Below, one piece after another: positions 25,026 through 34,364 of a stretch of DNA of 64,000 nucleotides. The position numbers and the translations under genes were made by a program. This DNA is from Bacillus sp. 2205SS5-2 (GTDB taxonomy: Bacteria > Bacillota > Bacilli > Bacillales > Bacillaceae_K). The stretch is taken from contig NZ_JAYKTS010000012.1 in assembly GCF_037024155.1 (NCBI RefSeq), forward strand, positions 1-64,000. Direction: 5' to 3'. The notes beneath the pieces are model-generated. The model saw only the letters and a program-made list of their open reading frames with translations, ran no database searches and was not told the origin of the DNA. The first letter of the stretch is position 1; every line of letters begins with the position of its first letter.

Positions 25026-26060
25026 ATGAACATGGCATTGAAAGAAATTAGGAAGAGTAAACTAAGATTTATGATACTTGGTTCAATCATTTTTCTCATT
25101 AGTTTTCTAACGTTTATTATTTCGGGGTTGGCGAATGGGTTATCACAAGATAATGCTGGGTTGATTAAAGATTTTCCAGATGGTCAATTTTATCTGAATG
25201 CCGATGCAGATGGAACGTACAATTTGTCCAGAATAGAGCGTAATGTCCAAGACAAAATGTTGACCGAACATAAGGATGCAGTAGCGCTCTCCATTCAAAT
25301 GGGCTTTTTGAATGATGGTTACGACAAACAACGAAGCGTCGCTTTTGTCAGTTCAACCGATTCAAAATTATTCAAAGATGTCAAAGATGGGGAAATCATA
25401 CTGAATCGCTCATTGGCAGACGCAGGTATTAAAGTCGGAGATACTTTAACGAACAACCAATTGAGTGGTGAGTTTACTGTCAAAGGTTTTGTTGATCAAA
25501 AAAAATACAGCCATGCACCTGTCGCTTTTATCAACATAGAGAACTACAAAGAAATGTATAGGGTGAATGAAATGCAAATGGTTTTTGTTCCTGAAGGGAA
25601 TGAAGTTCCAGCTGTTACAGGATTAGAGTCTTTCTCGGATAAACAGTTTCTTAATACCATTCCTAGTTACAATGCTGAGCAATTGTCCCTAAATATGATT
25701 GTGTGGTTTTTAGTAGTTATTAGCGGGATGTTGTTTGCTATCTTCTTCTACATGTTGAATGTTCAAAAAATTGGGTTGTATGGCATTCTAAAAGCAATAG
25801 GTGTAAAAACGAGTGCTCTGTTCAAAATGATGTGGATTCAAATGTTTATTATTTCTATCATTTCACTTGGTTTATCTATTGCCTTCAGTCAAGGTTTTAA
25901 TGTGATTGCACCTGAAGGAATGCCTTTCAGTTTAACAGTTGAATCATCTATCCGCTTGTCAATTGTCTTCCTAATTATTGGATTTATAGGGGCAACATTT
26001 TCAGGTATCCAAATCAAAAAGGTTGAACCGTTGAAAGCGATTCAACAAGGAGAGGTTTAA
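25026..26060 (+). CDS. hrtB: Heme efflux permease HrtB (FtsX-like)
   Basis: 344 residues. TM1 about 15-38, a large extracytoplasmic domain, then three C-terminal spans (about 222-243, 272-295 and 305-325), the FtsX/MacB layout. The opening MALKEIRKSKLRFMILGSII and the sequence YSHAPVAFINIENYKEM fit HrtB. With HrtA it pumps heme out of the membrane. ATG eight bases after ACGGAGGAAT. The one-base gap to hrtA means the two are one operon. Confidence 0.9.
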   Translation: MNMALKEIRKSKLRFMILGSIIFLISFLTFIISGLANGLSQDNAGLIKDFPDGQFYLNADADGTYNLSRIERNVQDKMLTEHKDAVALSIQMGFLNDGYDKQRSVAFVSSTDSKLFKDVKDGEIILNRSLADAGIKVGDTLTNNQLSGEFTVKGFVDQKKYSHAPVAFINIENYKEMYRVNEMQMVFVPEGNEVPAVTGLESFSDKQFLNTIPSYNAEQLSLNMIVWFLVVISGMLFAIFFYMLNVQKIGLYGILKAIGVKTSALFKMMWIQMFIISIISLGLSIAFSQGFNVIAPEGMPFSLTVESSIRLSIVFLIIGFIGATFSGIQIKKVEPLKAIQQGEV

Positions 26061-26061
26061 C

Positions 26062-26736
26062 ATGTCAATTTTTACCATTAAAGAAATTAGAAAAACGTTT
26101 ACCAATGGTAACGTGAAGGAAGAGGTATTGAAGGGAGTTAATCTTTCTTTTGAAAAAGGAGAAATCATAGCGTTAGTGGGTGCTTCTGGCTCAGGTAAAA
26201 GTACGCTTCTGACAATTGCAGCAGGACTTCAATCTGCATCAGACGGAGAAATACGATTCGAAGGAAAAAATTTGACTGCAATGAGTCAAGAGCAAGTACG
26301 TAAAATAAGAGCAAGTGATTTCGGTTTCGTGTTTCAGTCTGCGCATCTCGTTCCTTTTCTCACAGTAGAAGAACAACTGATGCTCATGTTTGATGTCTCT
26401 GATTCAAAATTAAAGAAAAGTGAGCAAAGAATAGAAATTGTCAATCTTCTAAAATCAATCGGTATGTGGCACCGAAAAGATTCCTACCCATCTTCCTTGT
26501 CTGGTGGGGAGAAGCAGCGTGTTGCGATTGCTCGAGCAATCATTCATAAACCCAAAATGTTATTTGCAGATGAACCGACTGCAAGCTTAGACTCAAAGAA
26601 ATCTAAAGAGATTATGAAATTAATCCAAAATTTAACCAAAACATTGAACATAACAACATTGATGGTAACGCATGACGAAGAAATGTATTCTTATGCTGAT
26701 TGTATTGTTAAAATGAATGACGGATTGGTGAAGTGA
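26062..26736 (+). CDS. hrtA: Heme efflux ATPase HrtA
   Basis: 224 residues, a MacB/LolD-type ATPase. Walker A GASGSGKST, Q-loop FVFQSAHLVPF, signature LSGGEKQR, Walker B MLFADEPTA and H-loop VTHDEE are all intact. The ribosome site (AAGGAGAGG) lies inside the end of hrtB, so the genes are coupled. Together with hssRS upstream it makes a complete heme-sensing and detoxification module. Confidence 0.92.
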   Translation: MSIFTIKEIRKTFTNGNVKEEVLKGVNLSFEKGEIIALVGASGSGKSTLLTIAAGLQSASDGEIRFEGKNLTAMSQEQVRKIRASDFGFVFQSAHLVPFLTVEEQLMLMFDVSDSKLKKSEQRIEIVNLLKSIGMWHRKDSYPSSLSGGEKQRVAIARAIIHKPKMLFADEPTASLDSKKSKEIMKLIQNLTKTLNITTLMVTHDEEMYSYADCIVKMNDGLVK

Positions 26737-26762
26737 AGCCTGAAATTTTTTTTATTTGAAAA

Positions 26763-27225
26763 AATGAGTATCCCTTTTGCTCAGAATTTTGTAAGGATGT
26801 CCAAAAAGATGTCCAGATTGTTGACGAAAGCAATGCTAGTCTAGTACTTGAAGAAGTTTACTATGAACAAGTTTATTTAATCGCTTTAATAAAAGTTTTT
26901 CATTTTATCGAACTTGTAGTGAATCCGTTAGCACAGCTAAAAAACACTTATCAAGTCACACTTGGAATCGAAATGGAAATCCGATAGCTGCACCATCATT
27001 CACAGAAATGGTACATGACTCCAATTGGATTAACTTTGTTCAAAAAAGAAGACAAATTCAATTATTTCTATGATTTACTTCAGGAAGCGATTCGTTATTT
27101 TGATAGATACTGCTGACAATGTTACCAAGACTCAAGTAAGATAGGTTTGAGTTACTTGTGAGAAAGGAAAGTATGATCCTTCTGAATATGAATTGAAAGA
27201 AGTAAAACTTTGATTGTACATCCCC
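26763..27225 (+). pseudogene. Decayed gene of unknown identity
   Basis: A frame open for about 74 codons without a start codon (NEYPFCSEFCKDVQ through NTYQVTLGIEMEIR, stop at about 26987) is followed in another frame by KWYMTPIGLTLFKKEDKFNY and LLQEAIRYFDRYC. A third frame ends GKYDPSEYELKEVKL. The three pieces are protein-like but out of register, with no ribosome site. I cannot name the parent gene. Confidence 0.45.
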
Positions 27226-27340
27226 CCTTTAAGAGACCGATGGATAGTCTATTTCTTTCAACCTATGGACTTAATGCGAATGAAAATCTACGAGAACTAG
27301 GACCTTATATAAGCCTTTACTAATTTGTATACTTAAAAAA

Positions 27341-27561
27341 TTGGAGCGGAAGGCACTCGACTCCTCGAAAATGACGTGTCATTTCCTTCGTGCGATGTGA
27401 ATTCTAGATGCTCTTTCAATGTCCTGCGGGATTAGCGGGACAGGTGAGACCCAGGTGCCGTACCTACTGGAACGGCACCCGGGTTCCGTACCCACTGGAA
27501 CGGAACCTTCCATGGAGGCTCACCGCCCGCCCCGCGGAAAGCGAGTGCCTGGAGCGGAAAT
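27341..27561. repeat. Large cruciform Bacillus repeat with two covarying hairpins
   Basis: Ends TTGGAGCGGAAGGCACTCG and CGAGTGCCTGGAGCGGAAAT are inverted. Inner stems GCGGG/CCCGC and GGTGAG/CTCACC enclose two tandem 26-base hairpins: GGTGCCGT/ACGGCACC (27454-27479) and GGTTCCGT/ACGGAACC (27482-27507). The outer parts belong to a repeat common in Bacillaceae genomes. Confidence 0.8.
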
Positions 27562-27740
27562 CTATAACCTAGTTTGAAATTGAAAGTTCAACGATATTGC
27601 AAGTCAGGAAGAGAATCTTATATCAACTGAAACAGTGAGTCTTTCTGAGCTAACGGCATACTCATTTTTGAAAATAAATACTGTTACGAAGTGATCATTA
27701 TATTTATGTCTATAATAACTACGAAATCTGTTTTTAAAAA

Positions 27741-27870
27741 GGCTGTGTGCAAAAAGAAAGTTGCTTTTCGCATAAGAACCTAAATATTGAATTAGAATGA
27801 CTTCGGGTGATTTGTTCGAATCATTTCGAATGTTTTTCTGGCAATTAGCTTATTTTCTTTACGGCTCTCT
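27741..27870 (+). repeat. Degenerate dispersed repeat
   Basis: GGCTGTGTGCAAAAAGAAAG then GCTTTTCGCATAAGAACC at the left. The core GACTTCGGGTGATTTG resembles the copy at 15200. The right end is poorly conserved. Confidence 0.5.
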
Positions 27871-27903
27871 TCCATAAATTTTTGAACTTAGTGCAATAAT
27901 AAA

Positions 27904-27942
27904 AAATCGAGTATATAATCTTGGCGATTACATACTCGATTT
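27904..27942. terminator. Symmetrical hairpin
   Basis: AAATCGAGTAT pairs with ATACTCGATTT, with an inner AATC/GATT. It is terminator-like but no adjoining intact gene uses it clearly. Confidence 0.5.
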
Positions 27943-28004
27943 GCGTTGTTATTACTTTTGTTTCTGTTTCTCCTCGTTACCTGGTATAAACTGGTTCTAT
28001 GGCG

Positions 28005-28316
28005 GCTTAAATGAGCAGGCTTCACTGCGTGTACTGCCAGATGTCTGCCGTCCCTGGGCAGCCACTTCTGCTTTTCATGATCCAGCTGCAGTGGCTAGCA
28101 GCTATGGGACAAATAACATCCAACTCCAAAGGTCAGGACCTTCTCCGTTGGATAACATTTGCCCGCCGCTGCTGGGCGAGCCACTTCTGCTTTTCGTGAT
28201 TCAGCTACAGTGGCTCTGAGGCTCGGGTCAAATGAATAACTCTCCAGTGATGCAGGCATCACCTACGAGCTCTTCATTTGCCTGCCGCCTCAAAGCGAGC
28301 CACTTTCGCTTTTCTT
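28005..28316. repeat. GC-rich repeat cluster 1
   Basis: About three units of roughly 115 bases, each running from CCAGCTGCAGTGGCT to GCCACTTCTGCTTTTC. Inner words are AGGCTTCACTGCGTGTACTG and ATGAATAACTCTCCAG. Unit ends are complementary (AGTGGCT/AGCCACT), so each can fold. The cluster stops four bases from the mreBH stop codon. Confidence 0.8.
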
Positions 28317-28317
28317 G

Positions 28318-29325
28318 TTACTTTATGGCTTTTTGTAGTCTGGTTATGATGGATAGGGATTTTCCTGTTCCGATTGCCACTGATTCTAGTGGGTTCGGTG
28401 CAATGTGAATGGGGACGATGATTTCTTTTTGAAACCATTCTTGTATCCCGTTAATTAATGCTCCTCCTCCGGTTAGGACGATTCCGCGATCGACGATGTC
28501 ACCACTTAGTTCTGGTGGACAATTTTCTAAAGCTGTCTTGGCTGTATCGAGTATATTTAATAATGATTCTTTAAGCGCTCCTTGAATTTCATAAGAAGAC
28601 AAGGTAATGGTTTTAGGTAATCCGGAAACTAAATCACGACCTCGAATGTCGATGAATTGTTCCTCATGATCGACTAGTGCATAACCTATTTCTTTTTTGA
28701 TTTCTTCAGCGGTTCTTTCGCCAATCAAAACATTGTACTTTTTTCTAACGAATTGAATGATGTCCTCATCCATTTGGTCTCCGCCTACTCTAATGGAATT
28801 ACAGTCAACTACGCCCCCGTAGGAGAGGATTGCTACTTCTGTCGTTCCTCCACCAATATCAATCACAGCATTTGCAATTGGTTCATCGACAGGAAGATCT
28901 GCTCCTATTGCAGAAGCAAGTGTTTCTTCGATCAATGTGACACTTCTAGCTCCTGCTACTTTAAAGGCGTCTTCAATTGCTCTTCTCTCGACTGATGTTG
29001 CTCCTGACGGGGTACAAATGACAAGGTCCGGTTTTCTAAAATTAAAGCCTACTATTTTGCCGACTCTTTTCATAATTAATTTTATCATTTCGGTAGTAAC
29101 CTGGAAATTTGCTATTACTCCATTTCTCAACGGACGGATTGCTTGAACGTGTGCAGGGGTTTTTCCAATCATATGCTTAGCGTCATGTCCGACGGCTAGT
29201 ACTTCATTCGTTTTTGTATTAATCGCTACGACGGAAGGTTCATTAAAGATAATACCTTTTGTTTTGCTATAAACAAGAATATTTGCCGTGCCTAAGTCGA
29301 TTCCTAATTCTGTATTTCCAAACAT
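28318..29325 (-). CDS. mreBH: MreB-like cell-shape protein MreBH
   Basis: 335 residues from the ATG at 29325, after CTTGGAGGAAAC. The longer frame to 29424 has no ribosome site. It is an actin-fold ATPase with [14 protein letters not shown], phosphate motifs [10 protein letters not shown] and [12 protein letters not shown], and GGGALINGI near the end. Length and the [12 protein letters not shown] opening fit MreBH rather than MreB or Mbl. It guides lateral cell-wall synthesis and autolysins. A monocistronic gene whose 3' end runs directly into GC-rich repeats. Confidence 0.92.
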   Translation of the reverse strand: MFGNTELGIDLGTANILVYSKTKGIIFNEPSVVAINTKTNEVLAVGHDAKHMIGKTPAHVQAIRPLRNGVIANFQVTTEMIKLIMKRVGKIVGFNFRKPDLVICTPSGATSVERRAIEDAFKVAGARSVTLIEETLASAIGADLPVDEPIANAVIDIGGGTTEVAILSYGGVVDCNSIRVGGDQMDEDIIQFVRKKYNVLIGERTAEEIKKEIGYALVDHEEQFIDIRGRDLVSGLPKTITLSSYEIQGALKESLLNILDTAKTALENCPPELSGDIVDRGIVLTGGGALINGIQEWFQKEIIVPIHIAPNPLESVAIGTGKSLSIITRLQKAIK

Positions 29326-29600
29326 AATATGTTTCCTCCAAGTGTAAAAATAGACTATCTTTATATTGTTTCTACCCGGTACCCTGATTATATGACCGTC
29401 AATCAATTGGATAATTTTACGCAAAAAGAATTGTTACAAGAGTGAAGAAGCAAAAAACGCCTGAATACCTTGATAACGTAAGGAAAGCGGTCCAAAAGTA
29501 GGTTTGGTTGTAATATTTACTTAATCTGTTTGTAAAAATATTTTATTTGGTTTAGTAAATTTCTTAGACTTGTGAATGGGGTACTGATTTGTATGAAACA
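29326..29600. other. Intergenic, nothing recognised
   Basis: AT-rich spacer between mreBH and the chemoreceptor pseudogene. It should hold the mreBH promoter, but no clear -35/-10 pair stands out. Confidence 0.4.
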
Positions 29601-29634
29601 AAACAAAACCACCTTGCCAAGGTGGTTTTGTTTA
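29601..29634 (-). terminator. Terminator of the BMP/chemoreceptor operon
   Basis: A 15-bp stem AAACAAAACCACCTT with a three-base loop. On the minus strand it ends in TTTGTTT. Confidence 0.75.
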
Positions 29635-29648
29635 AAGTGTGAAACGAT

Positions 29649-31206
29649 CTAACCTTTTTTCATTTCGGCGGTCATGCTATTTAAGGTATGAATCCGTTCG
29701 TCCAATTGTTTAAACGCACGTAGTTGTTCTTCGGTAGATGCTGAAATCTCCTCTGTTCCCGCTGCTGTTTCTTCGGTAACTGCCGAGATGACCTCTAATG
29801 TCATCTTATTTGAAGTGTTCATCCCTGCACTTAAGGAGTTTATTTGACTGTAGATATCAGATACTTGAGTAGAGATGTTTTCAAATGCACTCTCGGTTTC
29901 ACTCATTGATTCTACTTGTTGTTTTGTTAAATGATGTCCCGTTTCAGTAGAAGCAACAATGTTTGAAATCCCATTCTTAATATTGTTTACCATTGTAGCA
30001 ATCGAATGAGTCGATCGACTTGAATCCTCAGCAAGCTTTCTGACTTCTTCCGCTACCACTGCGAAACCTTTTCCAGCTTCAAGGGCTGCAGGCAAGTAAG
30101 TTGGTTTGATCCGCAATTTCGCGAACAGATTTAGCGGCATTCTCAATTTCACCTGTATATTGGGCGAATTTTTCAACATCCCCTTTGATATTTTGGGGAG
30201 ATGAAGAGAGTTCGGTGGCAAATTGAAGTTGTTTTTGAACAGACTGTCGACCTAGTTCAACGGATTCAAGTGCATACTTACTTGCTTGAGATGATTTCTC
30301 ACTTTCCGTGCGGTTCTTTTCGAATTCTGTCATCATATCATTCATCATCGAAGCAGTTGATTGAATATCCTCAGATATACTTTGACTGCCTTCATTTAAA
30401 TTTTTCATTTGATAGGTAACTTCGTCAGAGAATTCATTGACTTTTACACTAATGGCATCCACAGACGAAACGGTTTGACGAAGATTTTCGACCATGTTTC
30501 TAAAGGCGATTTTTAATTTATCAACTTCGTAATGGCTATTCTCATTTACATCATCGGCAAGTTGAACGGCTAAATTACCAAAGGCAACTTCTTCCGCTTG
30601 ATTGACAACTTCGTTCAGTGGACGAACAATTCGTCTTGATAGAACCCATGAAAGACTGGCAGAAACGATGATAAGAACAACCATGCTAATAATTGAAATG
30701 GTAATAATAAGGGCAATTTTTCGCTCGGTTTGTTCAACTAATGCTTCGTACCATTCTTTGGCTTCTTTATCTAATAAAAACATATCATTAAGGATACCAG
30801 AGAAACGGATGGATTGACGCTAGATTTCTGCTTGATTTTCTTCTTTGAATGCCTTATTCGTGGCAGAATTAAGGTCATTAAATTTCCCTTCGACTTTACT
30901 TAATAGAGTTGCTTGAACTGGATCAGTCAGTTTTTCTTTTAAAGCGAGAATATCTTCATTTACTAATTTTAAAAAATTTAATGCCTCTGTTTTGTTTGCT
31001 TCAGAAGGATTATGAGCATAGTTGGATAGGGTTTGCTTGGTTATATTCAAATCACCTTTTAGTACTTCTGTATTTAAGAGGACTTTTACATCGTCCTTGG
31101 CAGAGGTATGAACATTATTCATTTGAACAACCATCGAGATAATAATTAATGATGAAAGAATCAAAGGTACGAGGCCAATAATTAATAGTCTTTTTCGTAA
31201 TGTCAT
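29649..31206 (-). pseudogene. Transmembrane methyl-accepting chemotaxis protein, disrupted
   Basis: The parts form one receptor: TM1 about 7-27, a small extracellular region, an in-frame TAG at codon 129 (30820-30822), then TM2, HAMP and the signalling coiled coil. A second lesion, near 30085, deletes most of the tip: NLLA is followed by CSP instead of LNAAIEAARAG, and the frame shifts into LEAGKGFAVVAEEVRKLAE. The tip contacts CheA/CheW, so even read-through would be inactive. Start ATG after AAAGGAGTTT, 13 bases after the BMP lipoprotein gene, so these were an operon. Confidence 0.88.
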
Positions 31207-31219
31207 TGTTGAAACTCCT

Positions 31220-32203
31220 TTACTTGGTTGACTGTACAGTCAGGCTACCAGAAATGATTTTTTCACGTGCTGACTCTATTAAATTCACTTCTTCAGGTAA
31301 CAGTTCGTGAGCTCTAATCGGTGCCAAAGCTACCCCATTTTCAATTAGTCCTAATTCATATACGGATTGAGAAAGTGTTCCCGTCTCTAATAATTCTTTT
31401 GTAATATTATATACAGCAACGTCAATATTTTTTAGCATCGAGGTAACCACCGCTTTTTCAGCAATGAAAAATTGATCGGAATCAACGCCTGCCCCCCATA
31501 CATTTGCATCTTGAGCGGCTTGAAGCGCTCCAAATCCAGTATATCCAGCAGCAGGATAAATGAAATCAACCCCAATCTTCATTTGTTTTTTTGTAATAGT
31601 ACGTCCTAATCCGGCGTCTCCAAAATTGTTTGCATAATCAGTGAAAACTTCAATTCCAGGATTGACGTACTTTGCTCCTTGTGTAAAACCGACTTCAAAT
31701 TTATGAATTAAAGGGAAATCGGCTCCGCCGATGAATCCTATTTTATTTGTCCTAGTGGTCATGGCTGCAACCATACCAACTAGAAAGCTTCCTTCATGCT
31801 CTATAAAAGAGACAGAAGTCACGTTTTCTAGCTCTGAGATTCCATCGATAAGTAAAAAGCGTTGCTCGGGCTTTTCCTGTGCGACTTTTTCTAAAGCCTC
31901 CTGTACGGCAAAGCCAAGGCTGATAACAAGGTCATTTTCTTGCTTGATGAGCTCTTCTAACTGCCCTTCATTATTCCCGTCTATAGCTTCTCTATAATCA
32001 AAGAGAACACCTAATTCATCTCGTGCATTCTCCAGACCTCGAAAAGCAGAGTCATTAAAAGACTCGTCGCCTAATCCAACATCGGATAGTAAAATACCAA
32101 TTTTATACTCTTTTTCCTGCTTTGAATGTGGTGATCAGGATGGGGTGCATCCGCCTAGGAGCAAAAGTCCACAAATTATAACCAATATATAATTTTTTTT
32201 CAT
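31220..32203 (-). pseudogene. BMP/Med-family substrate-binding lipoprotein with in-frame stop
   Basis: From the ATG at 32203 (after TTAGGAGGTACAAC) the signal peptide and lipobox LLLGGC are followed by TPS and a TGA (32135-32137). The same frame then stays open for over 300 codons to 31220. The downstream part has KIGILLSDVGLGDESFNDSAF and IGFIGGADFPLIHKFEVGF, typical of BMP (PnrA/Med) proteins that bind nucleosides or similar ligands. The single early stop truncates the protein right after its anchoring Cys. It probably fed signals to the downstream chemoreceptor. Confidence 0.88.
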
Positions 32204-32377
32204 GTTGTACCTCCTAATGTCATTTGAAAAGTTGTGAGATTGTGTTTCGATAGTTATATCGTCAGAAGAACTTGTTTTGTTAGATAAAATAAAGGAATAT
32301 TGGAAGAAAAAGTATTGTGGAAATTTCAAATTGTAGGTGAAGGTTTAATGGGGGATTGTAATATAAGAACACAGAAA

Positions 32378-32410
32378 AAGCCAGTTGAAGCAAGAGCTTC
32401 AACTGGCTGA
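32378..32410 (-). terminator. Terminator of ampS
   Basis: AGCCAGTTGAAGC pairs with GCTTCAACTGGCT around AAGA. On the minus strand it is followed by a TTTTT run. Confidence 0.85.
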
Positions 32411-32423
32411 AAAATTAATGAAT

Positions 32424-33653
32424 TTATGCCCAGTTTCCGTTGCGGAAAATAGGTTCCTTTGTTTCATCTTCTTTAATTCCATCAATATTCATTTTTTCTG
32501 AACCAATCATAAAGTCAACATGAGTAATACTTGAATTTAGACCATTTTCATCTAGTTCCTCTGGAGACATTGTTTTCCCACCCTCTATACAGAATGCATA
32601 GGCATTTCCAATGGCTAAATGATTGGAGGCATTTTCATCAAATAATGTGTTATAAAATAAAACATTAGATGATGAGATTGGTGAATGATGAGGAACTAGA
32701 GCAACTTCCCCCAAATAATGAGAGCCTTCGTCTGTCGCAACAAGATTTTTTAGAATATCTTCGCCCTGCTCCGCCTTAACGTCCACGATACGTCCGTTTT
32801 CGAACGTAACAGTGAAGTTATCGATAATATTCCCACCATAGCTTAATGGCTTGGTACTAGAAACTGTGCCATTTACTCCTGTTTTTAGTGGAACAGTGAA
32901 AACTTCTTCTGTTGGCATATTGGCCATAAAGGTATGTCCTTGTTCATTGACACTCCCTGCTCCTACCCATAGGTGGCCCTTTGGAAGTTCGATCGTTAAA
33001 TCAGTACCAGGTGCTGTGTAATGAAGCTTTTGATAGTTTTTTTCATTTAAATAATCGACTTTTTGATGCAAAGCTTGATCATGTTCTTTCCAAGCAACGA
33101 CCGGATCAGCTTGGTCGACGCGGACAGCTTTAAAAATCGCATCCCAAAGCTTTTCTACAGCTTGGTCATTGTCTTCATTTGGGAAGACAAGTTTAGCCCA
33201 ATCTTCTGAAGGTGCAGCCACAACAGCCCAACTTACCTTATCTGATTGAATAAAGCGACGGTATTCTTTCATAGCAGCACCGGCTGCTTTTTGGAAATTC
33301 GAAATCCGTTCAGGATTCACGCCCTTTAATAATTGCGGTGAAGAAGAAACAACTGACATGAAGGCAGCCCCGTTTTTAGCGTATTCTTCCAAGGCATTTG
33401 CACGCCATTTAGGGAATTCAGTAAATGCTTCATCAGGAGCTAAATCATATGTATAGCGTGAAACAACATCGTCACCCCAGAATACGTTCACATTTTTTGC
33501 GCCGACTTCGTATGCTTTTTTTACGACTAATCGGACAAATTCTGCTGAGTCAATCGTAGCATTCACAATTAAGGTTTGATTTTCTTGAATGTTCACGCCA
33601 ACTTTGACGACAAGCTCAGCGTATTTCTCAAGATTTTGTTGAAAATTATTCAT
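32424..33653 (-). CDS. ampS: M29-family aminopeptidase
   Basis: 409 residues, the size of AmpS/PepS/AmpT aminopeptidases. Recognisable family stretches are VKVGVNIQENQTLIVNA near the start, EVALVPHHSPISSSN and FDENASNHLAIGNAYAF in the metal-binding half, and HVDFMIGSEKMNIDG at the end. It is a cytoplasmic two-metal enzyme releasing N-terminal residues from peptides. ATG after AAAGGAGAGG. Monocistronic. Confidence 0.93.
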   Translation of the reverse strand: MNNFQQNLEKYAELVVKVGVNIQENQTLIVNATIDSAEFVRLVVKKAYEVGAKNVNVFWGDDVVSRYTYDLAPDEAFTEFPKWRANALEEYAKNGAAFMSVVSSSPQLLKGVNPERISNFQKAAGAAMKEYRRFIQSDKVSWAVVAAPSEDWAKLVFPNEDNDQAVEKLWDAIFKAVRVDQADPVVAWKEHDQALHQKVDYLNEKNYQKLHYTAPGTDLTIELPKGHLWVGAGSVNEQGHTFMANMPTEEVFTVPLKTGVNGTVSSTKPLSYGGNIIDNFTVTFENGRIVDVKAEQGEDILKNLVATDEGSHYLGEVALVPHHSPISSSNVLFYNTLFDENASNHLAIGNAYAFCIEGGKTMSPEELDENGLNSSITHVDFMIGSEKMNIDGIKEDETKEPIFRNGNWA

Positions 33654-33898
33654 TTTTTTCCTCTCCTTTAATATGTAGTCTTACTCATTGTATCAAGGCT
33701 ACCTAGGAATGCAAATTTTTGATTCTGAGTTTTCGGATTCTTTCTTCAACCATATATTCCTCAATCCATTGAATAAGCCTATTGATTGACAGTGAGTGGA
33801 CTTGTATGACCAGTATTTCCCTCAGGTTAATCGGACCATATACAAAAATTCATAGATGACTGAACATAAAATAGTTTTTTACAAGTCAAAAAATTCAG

Positions 33899-33929
33899 TT
33901 GAAGTTTACGTTAACGTCAATGATAAAAT
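33899..33929 (+). promoter_or_regulatory. MerR-type promoter with operator in the spacer
   Basis: TTGAAG (-35) and TAAAAT (-10) are 19 bases apart, the long spacing typical of MerR-controlled promoters. The spacer holds TTTACGTTAACGTCAA (33905-33920), a near-perfect palindrome resembling reported LiuR-type sites. Confidence 0.65.
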
Positions 33930-33951
33930 AGGATGTAAAGAAGGTGTGTCT

Positions 33952-34311
33952 ATGGAAAAAACGATTTCACAATTAGCAAAAGATTTCTCTCTCTCATCAA
34001 GAACCCTTCGGTATTACGAAGAGTTAGAGTTGCTTGCTCCAAAACGAGAAAGCGGGAGACGAATTTACCGAAAGAAAGATGTAACGAGGCTGAAGCTTAT
34101 CATTCGCGGAAAAAAATATGGATTTAGTCTAGACGAAATAAAGGAAATGGTTTTACTTTTTGATCAGGATCCAACTGGGAAGCAACAGCTCGACCTAACA
34201 ATTCAATATGGTGAAAAAAAAGTAAGCCAAATTGCAAACAGAATTAGTGAGCTTGACAAAATCAAAAGAGAAATGGAAGAAAGACTAGAGCATCTGCGGC
34301 AATTAAAATAA
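33952..34311 (+). CDS. MerR-family transcriptional regulator
   Basis: 119 residues from the ATG at 33952, after AAGAAGGTG. An N-terminal winged helix is followed by the family signature SSRTLRYYEELELLAPKR, then a helical dimerisation region. There is no metal-binding Cys cluster. It is followed 53 bases later by an acyl-CoA dehydrogenase gene and preceded by a palindrome in a 19-base promoter spacer. It probably controls fatty-acid or branched-chain acyl-CoA breakdown and itself, like LiuR. Regulon inferred from context. Confidence 0.82.
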   Translation: MEKTISQLAKDFSLSSRTLRYYEELELLAPKRESGRRIYRKKDVTRLKLIIRGKKYGFSLDEIKEMVLLFDQDPTGKQQLDLTIQYGEKKVSQIANRISELDKIKREMEERLEHLRQLK

Positions 34312-34364
34312 CTCATCATAGAAAGAACATCCTGGAGTGTTGATTAATGAGAGGAGAGAGAAAT

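Noticed and set aside
27941-28219. Ninety-two-codon plus-strand frame
   Set aside because: It lies within the GC-rich repeat cluster, which gives open frames in all three clusters because of its base composition.
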